DNA from: Roseiarcus sp963737365
GTDB lineage: Bacteria; Pseudomonadota; Alphaproteobacteria; Rhizobiales; Beijerinckiaceae
Reading direction: 5' to 3'
Assembly: GCA_963737365.1 (NCBI GenBank)
Contig: CAVTSD010000002.1
Location: forward strand, 1 to 64,000
DNA: 64,000 nucleotides
Below, piece after piece: positions 1 through 8,349 of this stretch. Position 1 is the first letter of the stretch, and each line of letters begins with the position of its first letter. The notes beneath the pieces are model-generated. The model saw only the letters and a program-made list of their open reading frames with translations, did not search any database and had not been told where the DNA came from. The position numbers and the translations under genes are program-made.

Positions 1-822
1 ATAATCGTGCAGCGAGAGGCGCAGCTCGCCGGCCGGATCGTCAGCGCGGACGGTGCGGTCGGAGAAAGGTGGATTGCCGATCGCAAGGTCGAACAATTCC
101 GGCAGCTTCGTCTTGCTCAAATCCTCCTGGCGAATGCGGGCGTTCGAGTAGAGGAGTTTGGCGATCCGGGCGGTAACGGCGTCCATTTCGACGCCGGTCA
201 GCGCGAGCTTGCCGGCGAGGGCTTCCGGGCAAAGAGCGAAGAACAGGCCCGTACCGCAGCCCGGCTCGAGCACGCGCCCGCCGTCGAAGCCCATCCGGCG
301 GAGTGTCCGCCACATGGCGCGGATCATGAATTCCGGCGTGTAGTGGGCGTATTGGGTGGCCCGCTTGAGGTTGGCGAGGTCGTCGCGCGAGACGAGCCCT
401 TCGAGCTCGACGCCGAGATCCTCCCAGGCGGGCGCGAAAGCGTTTCCAGCGCGGCGGAAGATCCGGTCGGCGAGGTCGGACGCGCCGAACGCCGTGAAGC
501 GCGCCAGCCGCTCCTGCTCTTCGGGGCGGGCATGGCGGGCTTCCGCCTCGATTGTCGTCATGAGTCGGATCGTGGCAAGATTGTCCTCTGCGCGCGCTTT
601 CCAACCGTCGGCAAGACGGCGCTCGCCGGCGAGCCAGTAGTCCTGCGCCGGAAGAGATGGTTTGGTGGGAATCGGCGCGTCGAGGGGTTCGGCCTCTTCG
701 GGCTCGACATTTATCTGCGCATGGTCGGAGGATTTCGCATTTGGGAATCCGCCATACAGGCCGAAGCCCTCGGCAACGATCGTGGTGTCGAGGAAGGGCA
801 GGGTGAACTGGTCATGTTTCAT
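1..822 (-). CDS. N-terminal part of a large plasmid-type DNA methylase (helicase/methylase), cut by window edge
   Basis: The visible 274 residues start at the ATG at 822 and stay open to base 1, so the gene continues outside the window. Residues 186-192 read EPGCGTG, the SAM-binding loop, and residues 250-253 read NPPF, the catalytic motif IV of N6-adenine methyltransferases; it is followed by SDRTVRADDPAG and LRLSLHDY. This combination is typical of the very large (about 1500-1700 residue) methylase/helicase proteins carried by alphaproteobacterial plasmids and integrative elements; that family assignment is from memory of the family. The ArdC remnant next door supports a mobile-element origin. 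No clear Shine-Dalgarno sequence precedes the ATG. Whether the helicase half is intact cannot be seen. Confidence 0.8.
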   Translation of the reverse strand, partial: MKHDQFTLPFLDTTIVAEGFGLYGGFPNAKSSDHAQINVEPEEAEPLDAPIPTKPSLPAQDYWLAGERRLADGWKARAEDNLATIRLMTTIEAEARHARPEEQERLARFTAFGASDLADRIFRRAGNAFAPAWEDLGVELEGLVSRDDLANLKRATQYAHYTPEFMIRAMWRTLRRMGFDGGRVLEPGCGTGLFFALCPEALAGKLALTGVEMDAVTARIAKLLYSNARIRQEDLSKTKLPELFDLAIGNPPFSDRTVRADDPAGELRLSLHDY

Positions 823-1029
823 GGGGAGCGCTCGTGAGAAGCGCGTGCAAGCGCGATCCCACGCATGACTGCGGCGGGCTGTCGTCTTGACGGGGAGGAT
901 GAAAGGGAGAGGTTTGGGAAGTGGCGCGGCTAGGCCGCGTCGTCCTTGGCGGTGTCTAGACGGTTATCGAGGCCCGATAACCGTCTTGAACGTCGAAACG
1001 CATGATTTCGGCGCATGGCTTCGCCCGTC
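823..1029. other. Intergenic gap between methylase and ArdC remnant
   Basis: About 200 bases lie between the methylase start and the stop of the ArdC stub. Open frames here are short and overlap flanking genes in other frames; I see no convincing gene, hairpin or promoter. Confidence 0.5.
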
Positions 1030-1347
1030 TCAAGCTGCGAGCGGAGGAGCAATCGATGTCGGGCCCTCATCCTCAGCGTCTGAGGATTCGCTGGGCGTCT
1101 CGGCGTAGTCAGGGTGGAAGCCGAGGATGTAATCGGCCATCCTTTGCGCTTCGGCCGCGGCATGAAAAATCTCACGGCGATCCTGTTTGAGCACTGCGAT
1201 CCAAGAGTGGAGGTAGCTCGCGTGATTGGGAATGTCGCAAGGCAATCCAATCATGGATCCGACCGCTACTGACGTCAGCTCGGCCCGAAGCTCTTCTTTC
1301 GCGTAACGAACAGATCCAAAACCGCCGCTCAGATCGCGGTTCAATGT
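1030..1347 (-). pseudogene. C-terminal remnant of an ArdC-type antirestriction protein
   Basis: In the minus frame ending at 1030 the peptide runs TLNRDLSGGFGSVRYAKEEL, then RAELTSVAVGSMIGLPCDIP, NHASYLHSWI, DRREIFHAAAEAQRMADYIL. This matches the end of the ArdC zincin-like metallopeptidase domain (the conserved RYA-EEL-AEL block, then NHASY--SWI--L--D-REIF-AA--AQ-IADY). The upstream ssDNA-binding domain and the HExxH zinc motif are missing, because around 1345-1352 the frame passes into unrelated DNA (the exported-protein fragment). ArdC proteins are carried by plasmids and conjugative elements to counter host restriction. With no start signal and no active site, this is a dead fragment. Confidence 0.8.
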
Positions 1348-1756
1348 CCGCCGACGCGCCGGAGAAATTGACGCCGACGAAATTGGGCAGATCTGGAACA
1401 TGCCCGATATCCTGACCGAGCATGTGCGCGCCCACTTCAAGGCCGAGCGAATCGGTCAACGTGTTTTCGAAGATGATTTCCTGCTCGATCGAATTGTAAA
1501 CGCCTTCCGCACGGCTAAAGGAGCCGGTGGTCTCGAATTCGAGCGATCGGTCGCCTATCTCGCCGACGTCCGCGCCCTCGAGAAAGCCGAATAGGTTCTT
1601 CGTGTCGAGCGCATAGAAGGCGTTGCCTGGAGGTCCAGCCTTCGAAGGCCCATCATCGTCGGCTGACGCAATGGACGGCGCGGCGGCAATCGCCACTGCG
1701 AGCCCGAGGCAATGGAGTCTGCGGCGTTGACGCGGGCCACGCGATCGGGACTTCAC
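1348..1756 (-). pseudogene. Truncated N-terminus of an exported, probably outer-membrane, protein
   Basis: The frame begins with a basic n-region and hydrophobic core (HCLGLAVAIAAAPSIASA), a clear signal peptide. It continues GNAFYALDTKNLFGFLEGAD, then EIGDRSLEFETTGSFSR and TDSLGLEVGAHMLGQ, an alternating pattern like outer-membrane beta-strands. I recall similar hypothetical proteins in Bradyrhizobium-type genomes that are much longer. Similarity stops at about residue 137 (VGVNFSGASADI), where the DNA changes to the ArdC remnant in another frame; reading on gives a nonsense tail to 1172. The start at 1756 lies 7 bases from the stop of the hydrolase gene upstream. A recombination or deletion removed the rest. 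Confidence 0.6.
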
Positions 1757-1762
1757 TCCGCC

Positions 1763-2569
1763 CTAGCCGATGTGGCGCTTGAGGAAAGCGAGCGTGTCTT
1801 CGTTGAACCTGGGGACGTTCTCGCAGATCGGAGCGTGCGCGCACATCTCGAAGATCACGAGCTCGCTGTTCTTGATGCCGCTCCGGAAAGGCTCGACGAA
1901 GCGCGTCGAGGTTACGATATCCTGCCGGCCGAACGTGATCTGAGTCGGCGCCTTGATCTTGCTGAGCTGGCTCAGCGCGTCATGGGCGATGAACGCGTCC
2001 GACTGACGAAGAAACGCGTCGACCGGCTGTTCCGGCCGGCTGCGCACGAAGGCGGCAAGTTGCTCGATATAGTCGGGCTTGGCCGCATAGAGCTCGGGCG
2101 TAAAGGTGAAGGGAAAGATTGCCTGGATGATCATCTCGGGGACGCTGCCGAGGCCCTTGGCGACGATTTGCCAATTCCCCGCGACGGCCTTCAGAAACGG
2201 GTCGCTTTTTGGCCAGCAGGAATGCAGCGAGAGCGACTTGACCCGCTCGGGGTATTTGCTGGCGACCCACAAGCCGACCGCGCCGCCTAGAGACAGGCCG
2301 CTCACATGCGCTCTCTCGACGCCGATCGCCGCCATGAAAGCGGCGACGTCGTCGGCGAACAATTCGGTCGAATAGGGTCCATCCGGCTTGTCGGTCTCGC
2401 CGGCGCCGCGCGGATCAAGCGATATGCAGGTGAAATGCTTGGAATAGTCGGCGACCTGGAAAGTGTAGCAGGCGTTGTCGGCGGCGAGATAAGGGATGAG
2501 GATGAGCGGCTCACCCGATCCCTGGGTCTCGTAATTGATCGTGATGTCGTTGACCTTGACTTTCGGCAC
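1763..2569 (-). CDS. Alpha/beta-fold hydrolase
   Basis: A 268-residue single-domain enzyme. GLSLGG places the nucleophile at Ser93. The acid is probably the Asp in FGRQDIVT near residue 217, and the base is His245 (CAHAPICEN). The N-terminus has the family's first strands (LILIPYLAADN, then FTCISLDPRGAGETDKP). This is the architecture of carboxylesterases and 3-oxoadipate enol-lactonase-like enzymes, but nothing fixes the substrate, and no protocatechuate-pathway genes are nearby. It has no signal peptide, so it is likely cytoplasmic. It reads in the same direction as the persulfide dioxygenase gene, whose stop lies 54 bases upstream of its start, so the two could be co-transcribed. Confidence 0.85.
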   Translation of the reverse strand: MPKVKVNDITINYETQGSGEPLILIPYLAADNACYTFQVADYSKHFTCISLDPRGAGETDKPDGPYSTELFADDVAAFMAAIGVERAHVSGLSLGGAVGLWVASKYPERVKSLSLHSCWPKSDPFLKAVAGNWQIVAKGLGSVPEMIIQAIFPFTFTPELYAAKPDYIEQLAAFVRSRPEQPVDAFLRQSDAFIAHDALSQLSKIKAPTQITFGRQDIVTSTRFVEPFRSGIKNSELVIFEMCAHAPICENVPRFNEDTLAFLKRHIG

Positions 2570-2623
2570 TGAGATTCCCCCGCGCTGACGTCGCTTCTCG
2601 CTAAGCGTAAGCGCGAGCGCAGG

Positions 2624-3652
2624 TCAATGCGTCGCGCCGTTCGCCTTTTCCCAGGCCGACATGCCGCCCTCCAGGTGGCGGGCCGAAGCGAGGCCCTGAT
2701 CCTGGGCCGCTTGCACCGCCATCGCCGATCGCTCGCCGAAGGCGCAATAGAAGAGGATCGTCTTGCCTGAGCGAGCGAGTTCGTGGATGAGGCCGCCCTC
2801 AGCGATATTGTCCTCAAGCTGTGCATACGGTGCGTGCAGCGAACCTGGAATGGCGCCAATGCGCTCGCGCTCCGACTTCTCGCGCAAGTCGATCAATGCG
2901 ACGTCCGCGCGTCCAAGAAGTTCTTTCGCATCCTGAGCTGCAACGGCCCAACCCTTGCGCGCCACATCCTCCTGATGCAGCCCCTGATAAATGTTGGCGG
3001 GGACGGCGACGTCCATCATCTTCGGATTGGGGAGATGCAGGCTCTCCATCAGCTTTGCATATTCGTCCGCGTCGCGAACTTGAAGACGCGGATTGAAGCG
3101 CTTTTCCTCACCGATGGTGCTGACCGTGTCGCCTTTGTAATCGTGCGCGGGAAAGACCAGCGTCTTTTCCGGCAGCCGCATCAGGCGCTGCAGGCTCTGA
3201 TATTGGGCGCGCGAATCGCCGTTCTGGAAGTCTGTGCGGCCGCTGCCTCTGATGAGAAGGGTGTCGCCGGTGAACACGCGGTCGCCGAAATGGAAGCTGT
3301 ACGAATCGTCGGTGTGACCGGGCGTATAGAGCACGTCGAGGCTCAAGCCCTCGACCCCGAGCTTGTCGCCCTCGGCAATCCGCATCGAGACGACGTCGAC
3401 CTTGCTCTGCTCGCCCATCACGGTGATGCAATGCGTGCGGTCGCGCAGCGCGCCCAAACCGGTGACGTGGTCGGCGTGCAGATGCGTGTCGACCGCTTTA
3501 ACAAGCTTCAGATTGAGCTCCTCCATGAGCTTAAGGTAACGGTCGACCTTCTCAAGCACCGGATCGATGATGAGCGCTTCGCCCCCCCAACGGCTGGCGA
3601 GGACGTAGCTATAAGTGCTCGAGACGCTGTCGAACAATTGTCGGAAGATCAT
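2624..3652 (-). CDS. Persulfide dioxygenase-rhodanese fusion (ETHE1-like MBL fold plus rhodanese)
   Basis: Residues 1 to about 230 form a metallo-beta-lactamase fold: the THLHADH signature supplies His57, His59, Asp61 and His62, and later TPGHTDDS, GDTLLI and PAHDY fit the iron ligands of the ETHE1/persulfide dioxygenase group. Residues of roughly 240-342 are a rhodanese domain with active-site Cys303 in FYCAFGERS. Natural fusions of this kind oxidise glutathione persulfide to sulfite while the rhodanese handles sulfane sulfur transfer, so a role in sulfide or persulfide detoxification is inferred from family knowledge. Both domains keep their key residues. It lies 55 bases downstream of a serine hydrolase gene on the same strand. 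Confidence 0.9.
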   Translation of the reverse strand: MIFRQLFDSVSSTYSYVLASRWGGEALIIDPVLEKVDRYLKLMEELNLKLVKAVDTHLHADHVTGLGALRDRTHCITVMGEQSKVDVVSMRIAEGDKLGVEGLSLDVLYTPGHTDDSYSFHFGDRVFTGDTLLIRGSGRTDFQNGDSRAQYQSLQRLMRLPEKTLVFPAHDYKGDTVSTIGEEKRFNPRLQVRDADEYAKLMESLHLPNPKMMDVAVPANIYQGLHQEDVARKGWAVAAQDAKELLGRADVALIDLREKSERERIGAIPGSLHAPYAQLEDNIAEGGLIHELARSGKTILFYCAFGERSAMAVQAAQDQGLASARHLEGGMSAWEKANGATH

Positions 3653-3707
3653 TGACGCCCCCGTCGCGTAGCCCTGAGGCAGGCTGTCTTCAACGGGGCC
3701 ATTATAC

Positions 3708-4976
3708 TTATTTTGCGGCGGGCTTGGTAGCGCCGTCCGGCAGCCCAGCCTGCTGCAAAGCTGCGAAGGCTCCGCCGATCACGACTGGTCCGAACTTGTC
3801 CTCGCCGTTCGGCGGTCGGCTGTTGACTGAGCCAGTGATCAGGAGATCGAACTGCGGCCAATAGGCGAAGATCGTTCGGAAGCCGAGCGTTTCACCCTCG
3901 TAGAACCAATAGGCGCCGCCAAGCTCCTTCCGGTGGAAGCGGCCGAGGCCAAGCCCGAAGCCGATCGGCTCCTCCGCGGAAACCTCGGAAAGAGGCAGGC
4001 CGGTCTTGTTCGAGACCAGCGTGGTCATCTCTTCGAGCTGCTGTGCCGGAATGACGCGCTTTTCGAAGAGCGCGCGAATCCATAAGCCGAGATCGCGCGG
4101 GTTCGAGATGATGGCGCCCGCCTCAGCGGCCCAGGAGCGGTTCTGCATCCGCATGTCCTTGCCGATGAGCGGCGCGAGCGTCGACACCTTGCAAGGCTCC
4201 GGCTGGTATCCGAGACAGTCTTGCAGCATGAAGAGCGCGCGCGGCACACGCGACATGACCGGGCCGGCGGACGCAGGTCCCGGATGCTCTCCGTCGGCGT
4301 AATACGTGTCGTACAATCCGAGCGGCTCGAGGATCATCGTCGTCAGCGCCTGTTCGTAGTTCATGCCGGACGCCGCCTCGATGATCAGGCCCGCAAGAAT
4401 GTAGTTGGTGTTGGAATAGAACCAGCCCGTCGCCGGCGGAAAATGATGGCCGTTGGCGGGATCGACGAAGCCGATCAGATCCCTGGCGCTGAATTGATGG
4501 TGGATGTCGGCGACCTCGATCTCCCCGATCTCAACCGTCTCCGAGTAATTCGGGATCGGGCTTGTCATCTGGAGGAGCGCGCGGATCGTCACATCCTTCC
4601 ATGCCGGATATTGCGGCAGCCATTTCCCGATCGTGTCGTCGATACTGAGCTTGCCCGCGCCTTCGAGTTTGAGAATCAGGGCGGAGGTGAATTCCTTGGT
4701 GTTGCTGCCGATGTCGAACAGCGTGTCAGGACCGATCGGCTTTTTGTCGCTGAGCCCGTTATCGCCGGCATAGATCGCAAGGATCGGTTTGCCCGCGCCA
4801 CGATCGACCTGCAATGCGGCGCCCGACAGTCCCTCGATCGAAGCGCGACCCCTAACGTAGGCGTCAAGGATCTGCTGCAGCTGCGCGGTGAGCGCCGCGT
4901 CATCGGCGTGCGCCGGTCTCGGAGAGAAGGACATGGCGCCATAAATCGCCAAAGCGACAACCAGCCAAATCCGCAT
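3708..4976 (-). CDS. Periplasmic serine hydrolase of the class C beta-lactamase / DD-peptidase family
   Basis: 422 residues starting with a signal peptide (MRIWLVVALAIYGAMSF, cleavage after PAHA). The catalytic SxxK is in DIGSNTKEF and the Tyr motif is YSNTNY (YxN). The third motif, usually HxG or KTG, is replaced by YEGETLGF, a common variant in this large esterase/peptidase family. Family members include D-aminopeptidases, esterases and penicillin-binding proteins; the substrate is unknown and a true beta-lactamase role is not supported. The predicted start is followed directly by the signal peptide, which supports it. Confidence 0.85.
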   Translation of the reverse strand: MRIWLVVALAIYGAMSFSPRPAHADDAALTAQLQQILDAYVRGRASIEGLSGAALQVDRGAGKPILAIYAGDNGLSDKKPIGPDTLFDIGSNTKEFTSALILKLEGAGKLSIDDTIGKWLPQYPAWKDVTIRALLQMTSPIPNYSETVEIGEIEVADIHHQFSARDLIGFVDPANGHHFPPATGWFYSNTNYILAGLIIEAASGMNYEQALTTMILEPLGLYDTYYADGEHPGPASAGPVMSRVPRALFMLQDCLGYQPEPCKVSTLAPLIGKDMRMQNRSWAAEAGAIISNPRDLGLWIRALFEKRVIPAQQLEEMTTLVSNKTGLPLSEVSAEEPIGFGLGLGRFHRKELGGAYWFYEGETLGFRTIFAYWPQFDLLITGSVNSRPPNGEDKFGPVVIGGAFAALQQAGLPDGATKPAAK

Positions 4977-5083
4977 TGCGCTCCGCCCCTTGCGATCGGC
5001 CGACGCCGATCAACGAGGCGCACGCTATCAGATTTGTGGCGATTTCAGAGATTCGACGCTTCGGGCGCGGCGGCAGACTGTAA

Positions 5084-5743
5084 TCAGCTCGGCTGCTTGA
5101 CGATGCGGATATAGGGTTTCGGCGAGCGCCAGCCTTCCGGGAACATCTTTTTGGCGTCGTCGTCGCTGACCGAGCCGGAAATGATGACGTCGTCCCCGTG
5201 TTTCCAGTTCACGGGCGTCGCCACCTTGTGCTTCGCCGTGAGCTGCATGGAATCGAGCACCCGCAGGATCTCGTCGAAGTTGCGCCCGGTGGTCATGGGA
5301 TAGGCGAGCAGGAGCTTGATCTTCTTGTCGGGCCCAATGACGTAAACCGTGCGCACAGCTTGGTTCGTCGCCGCGGTCCGCCCCTCGGATGTGCCCGGCT
5401 CGTCGGCCGGCAGCATGTTGTAGAGCTTCGCGACCTTGAGATCGTGGTCGGCGATGATCGGGTAGTTGACCTTCGCGCCCTGCGTCTCCTCGATGTCGGC
5501 GAGCCAGCGTCCGTGCGCCTCGCTCAGGTCGATGCTCAAGCCGATGAGCTTCGCGCCGCGCTTGGTGAACTCGGGCTCGATCTTGGCCATATAGCCAAGC
5601 TCGGTCGTGCAGACCGGGGTGAAGTCCTTCGGATGGGAAAACAGGATCGCCCACTTGTCGCCGATCCATTCGTGGAAGCTGATTTTGCCCTGGGTGGTCT
5701 CGGCGGTGAAATCGGGAGCGGTCTCGTTGAGGCGAAGGGACAT
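5084..5743 (-). CDS. 1-Cys peroxiredoxin (Prx6 family)
   Basis: 219 residues. The peroxidatic motif DFTPVCTTE gives Cys45, and the C-terminal domain (YPMTTGRNFDEILRVLDSMQ, then HKVATPVNWKHGDDVII) is that of the Prx6 subfamily, which lacks a resolving cysteine of the typical 2-Cys type. The enzyme reduces hydrogen peroxide and organic peroxides in the cytoplasm using small thiols or other reductants. A good Shine-Dalgarno (GGAGG-like) precedes the ATG. It is divergent from the nucleotide cyclase gene; the roughly 190-base gap contains TTGACA on the minus strand at about 5790-5795, a possible -35 element for this gene, but no confident -10 follows. Confidence 0.93.
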   Translation of the reverse strand: MSLRLNETAPDFTAETTQGKISFHEWIGDKWAILFSHPKDFTPVCTTELGYMAKIEPEFTKRGAKLIGLSIDLSEAHGRWLADIEETQGAKVNYPIIADHDLKVAKLYNMLPADEPGTSEGRTAATNQAVRTVYVIGPDKKIKLLLAYPMTTGRNFDEILRVLDSMQLTAKHKVATPVNWKHGDDVIISGSVSDDDAKKMFPEGWRSPKPYIRIVKQPS

Positions 5744-5934
5744 GGGTTTCCTCCAATCGGGCCCGCTTAAGTCCAGTAGAATGGTATACTTGTCAACCTC
5801 GAACCGGGGACGGGCGTCGAGCGCTCAAGGACGAGCGGACGGCGCGGTCGGGACGCGAGACGGATATGGCCCCTGGGCCGCAAGGCGCAAGCGCGGGAGA
5901 CGCCAACGCATTGGCTGTCCGCTCCCGCCGCTTT

Positions 5935-7167
5935 ATGATTGCGCCCATGACCGAAGAGGAGATCGCCAAGCTTGCGACCTGGCTCGCGAAAGCGGGGCTC
6001 GAGGGGCGCACCGAAACCGCGCTCGTCGAGGGCTTCTGCAGCCGCGCAGTCGCGGCCGGTCTGCCGCTGGCTCGCGTCATGATGCTCATCGACACGCTCC
6101 ACCCGATTCACGAGGGGCGGGCGTTTCGCTGGGAAAGAGAAAAGCCCAACGTGACACTGACCGAATACGGGCGAACCGCCGAGGGGGAGGCGCTGGAACG
6201 CTGGCGCGTAAGCCCTCTTTACCGACTTTTGAACAGTGGGGAATCAGTGTTGCGCCTGCGCGTGACCGCGCAGGTTGAAGCGGAGTTCCCTTCTTTCGCG
6301 GAGTTTCGAGAGGCGAAGTTCACAGACTATGTCGCAATCATCAACCGCTTCGCCGAAGACGGCGCGATCGGCGAAATGGATTGTGTGTATTCCTATTGGA
6401 CGACGGATCGAGCCGATGGATTCAGCGATGATGACCTTGTCGCACTGAAGCGGCTCTCGCCCTTCCTCGGGCTTGCGATCAAAGCTGTCTCTCTGGCGCG
6501 CATCGCCGAGACCTTGGTCGAGACTTATCTCGGACGCGACGCCGGCCGTCGGGTTTTGAGAGGCCGCATCGAGCGAGGCGTGGCCGACCGGATCAGCACC
6601 GTCTTGTGGTTCAGCGATTTGCGCAATTACACGCGCATCTCCGACACCTCCCCGCCTGAGCAGATCATACCGCTTCTCAACGACTATGCCGAGGCCATCG
6701 TGTCGTCGATCCACGAGCATTCCGGCGACGTCTTGAAGCTGATCGGCGATGGGGTGCTGGCGATCTTTCCCGCCGAGGAACGCAGTCGCGCTTGCGCGGC
6801 CGCGCTCGACGCCGCAGGCGCCGCGCGCGAGGCGGTCGCGGCCTTGAACGCGCGACGGTTCGACAAGGGCTTGCCTTCGACCGAAATGTATCTCGGGCTC
6901 CATTTCGGCGAGGTCTTCTACGGCAACATCGGCAGCAAGGAGCGCCTTGACTTCACCGTCGTCGGGCCGGCGGTCAACGAGGTGAGCCGCATCGCCGCCA
7001 TGTGTCGCTCGGTGGATCAGCCGATCCTTCTCTCAGCTGCGTTCGCGCAATCCTGCTCGGGGCATCCCCACACGTTCGCGTCCGTCGGACGTTTTGCGCT
7101 GCGGGGCGTCGGAAGGCCGCAGGAACTTTTCACGATCGATCTTCTGGAAGACCTTTCGGCCGGTTAA
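5935..7167 (+). CDS. Class III adenylate/guanylate cyclase, soluble
   Basis: About 410 residues. The C-terminal half is a class III cyclase homology domain: WFSDLRNYT and GDGVLAIF supply the two metal-binding aspartates, and DFTVVGPAVNEVSRIA corresponds to the purine-binding and transition-state segment (with Asn). The N-terminal half (about 170 residues) has no transmembrane segment and resembles the sensory region of other rhizobial soluble cyclases (W--SPLYRLL, then FPSFAEFREAKFTDYVA). It is likely to make cAMP as a second messenger, but the signal is unknown. The frame is open further upstream to 5866; I chose ATG 5935 because residues before it are composition-biased. ATG 5947 is an alternative. 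No strong Shine-Dalgarno helps. Confidence 0.88.
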   Translation: MIAPMTEEEIAKLATWLAKAGLEGRTETALVEGFCSRAVAAGLPLARVMMLIDTLHPIHEGRAFRWEREKPNVTLTEYGRTAEGEALERWRVSPLYRLLNSGESVLRLRVTAQVEAEFPSFAEFREAKFTDYVAIINRFAEDGAIGEMDCVYSYWTTDRADGFSDDDLVALKRLSPFLGLAIKAVSLARIAETLVETYLGRDAGRRVLRGRIERGVADRISTVLWFSDLRNYTRISDTSPPEQIIPLLNDYAEAIVSSIHEHSGDVLKLIGDGVLAIFPAEERSRACAAALDAAGAAREAVAALNARRFDKGLPSTEMYLGLHFGEVFYGNIGSKERLDFTVVGPAVNEVSRIAAMCRSVDQPILLSAAFAQSCSGHPHTFASVGRFALRGVGRPQELFTIDLLEDLSAG

Positions 7168-7239
7168 CGCCGTCGACTGAACCAGCCGCAACAATCCGCG
7201 GAAGTGGGCGTTTTTCTGCTCAACCCTGGAGAATCGCAG

Positions 7240-8265
7240 ATGAGTTCGGACGACCGCTTTCCCTATTCCCGTCGCGCCATCGTCGGCGCTGGCGGCATTG
7301 GCCTCATGGCCGCCGCCGCTCCCGCGTTTGCGCAAAGTTCCAAGGATGCGCCTCTTTCGCAGCAGAGTGAGGCGCCGGCTCCTGAAGCCCTGCAAGATCC
7401 GCGAACAAAATATCCCCAGCCGCCCTTTCAAAAGCAGGAGCAGCCCTGGCCCGGACTTGCAAGCCGGATGGATCCGCGACCGGATCACGGCGAGACATCC
7501 TATCGTGGGTCGGGCCGGCTTGCCGGGCGGAAAGCGTTGATAACCGGCGGCGATTCCGGCATGGGCCGCGCCGCCGCGATAGCCTTCGCGCGGGAGGGCG
7601 CGGACGTCGCCATCAACCATCTGCCGGCCGAGGAGGAGGATGCGCGCGAGGTCATCGCGCTCATGAAAGCCGAAGGGCGAACGGCGTTGTCGATTCCCGG
7701 CGACATTCGCGACGAAGCTTTCTGCAAGCGGCTCGTGGATCAGGCGGTTCAGGGTCTTGGCGGCCTCGACATCCTGGTCAGCAACGCAGGACGCCAGCAG
7801 AGCCGCGCCTCGATCCTCGATGTATCGACGGAGGATTTCGACGCGACGATGAAAACCAATATCTACGCGCCGTTCTGGATCATCAAGGCGGCGCTGCCGC
7901 ATATGCCCCCGGGCTCGGCCATCATCGGCACTGCGTCCGAGCAGGCTTATGATCCCTCGCCAGACCTCTATGACTATGCACAGACCAAGGCCGCGACGAT
8001 GAACTATGTGAAGTCGCTCGCGAAGCAGCTCGCTTCCAAGGGCATTCGGGTGAACGCGGTCGCTCCAGGGCCAATCTGGACGCCGCTTCAAGTCAGCGGC
8101 GGCGCCAGCCAGGAAAAGTTGCAGAAGTTCGGCGGTAAAACTCCGCTCGGCCGGCCTGGTCAGCCGGCGGAGCTTGGATCGATCTACGTTCAGCTGGCCA
8201 TGTCGGACGCAAGCTACGCGACCGGCCAGGTCTACGGCTCCGCCGGAGGAAGCGGGCAGCCGTGA
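7240..8265 (+). CDS. Tat-exported short-chain dehydrogenase/reductase (YghA-like)
   Basis: 341 residues. The N-terminus has a twin-arginine style signal, SRRAIVGAGGIGLMAAAAPA followed by FAQ, so the folded cofactor-containing enzyme is probably exported through Tat. The mature part has the long PQPPFQKQEQPWPGL lead-in typical of the YghA/YhdG SDR group, then the Rossmann motif TGGDSGMGRA, the SNAGRQQ motif, and the catalytic YAQTKA (YxxxK). The usual catalytic Ser is in the GTASEQAY segment. The substrate is unknown. The start at 7240 is favoured over 7204 because CTGGAGAAT sits just upstream. It follows the cyclase gene by 72 bases. Confidence 0.88.
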   Translation: MSSDDRFPYSRRAIVGAGGIGLMAAAAPAFAQSSKDAPLSQQSEAPAPEALQDPRTKYPQPPFQKQEQPWPGLASRMDPRPDHGETSYRGSGRLAGRKALITGGDSGMGRAAAIAFAREGADVAINHLPAEEEDAREVIALMKAEGRTALSIPGDIRDEAFCKRLVDQAVQGLGGLDILVSNAGRQQSRASILDVSTEDFDATMKTNIYAPFWIIKAALPHMPPGSAIIGTASEQAYDPSPDLYDYAQTKAATMNYVKSLAKQLASKGIRVNAVAPGPIWTPLQVSGGASQEKLQKFGGKTPLGRPGQPAELGSIYVQLAMSDASYATGQVYGSAGGSGQP

Positions 8266-8349
8266 GGTTCCATGCGGGGAGCGCGTCACGCGCGGCGCGG
8301 TTTCCGCCGTGGCTTGACGCGCCCGCCGGGCCGCCTGATACGACGCGGG

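Noticed and set aside
1712..2290. 192-codon plus-strand frame opposite the alpha/beta hydrolase gene
   Set aside because: It is an antisense shadow: the minus-strand hydrolase has clear catalytic motifs and the plus frame has none. The same applies to many long antisense frames at high GC, for example 36427-38010 and 14709-15836.
3708..4976. Naming the serine hydrolase an AmpC beta-lactamase
   Set aside because: SxxK and YxN fit, but the third motif is EGETLGF rather than KTG, so a broad esterase/peptidase family name is safer.
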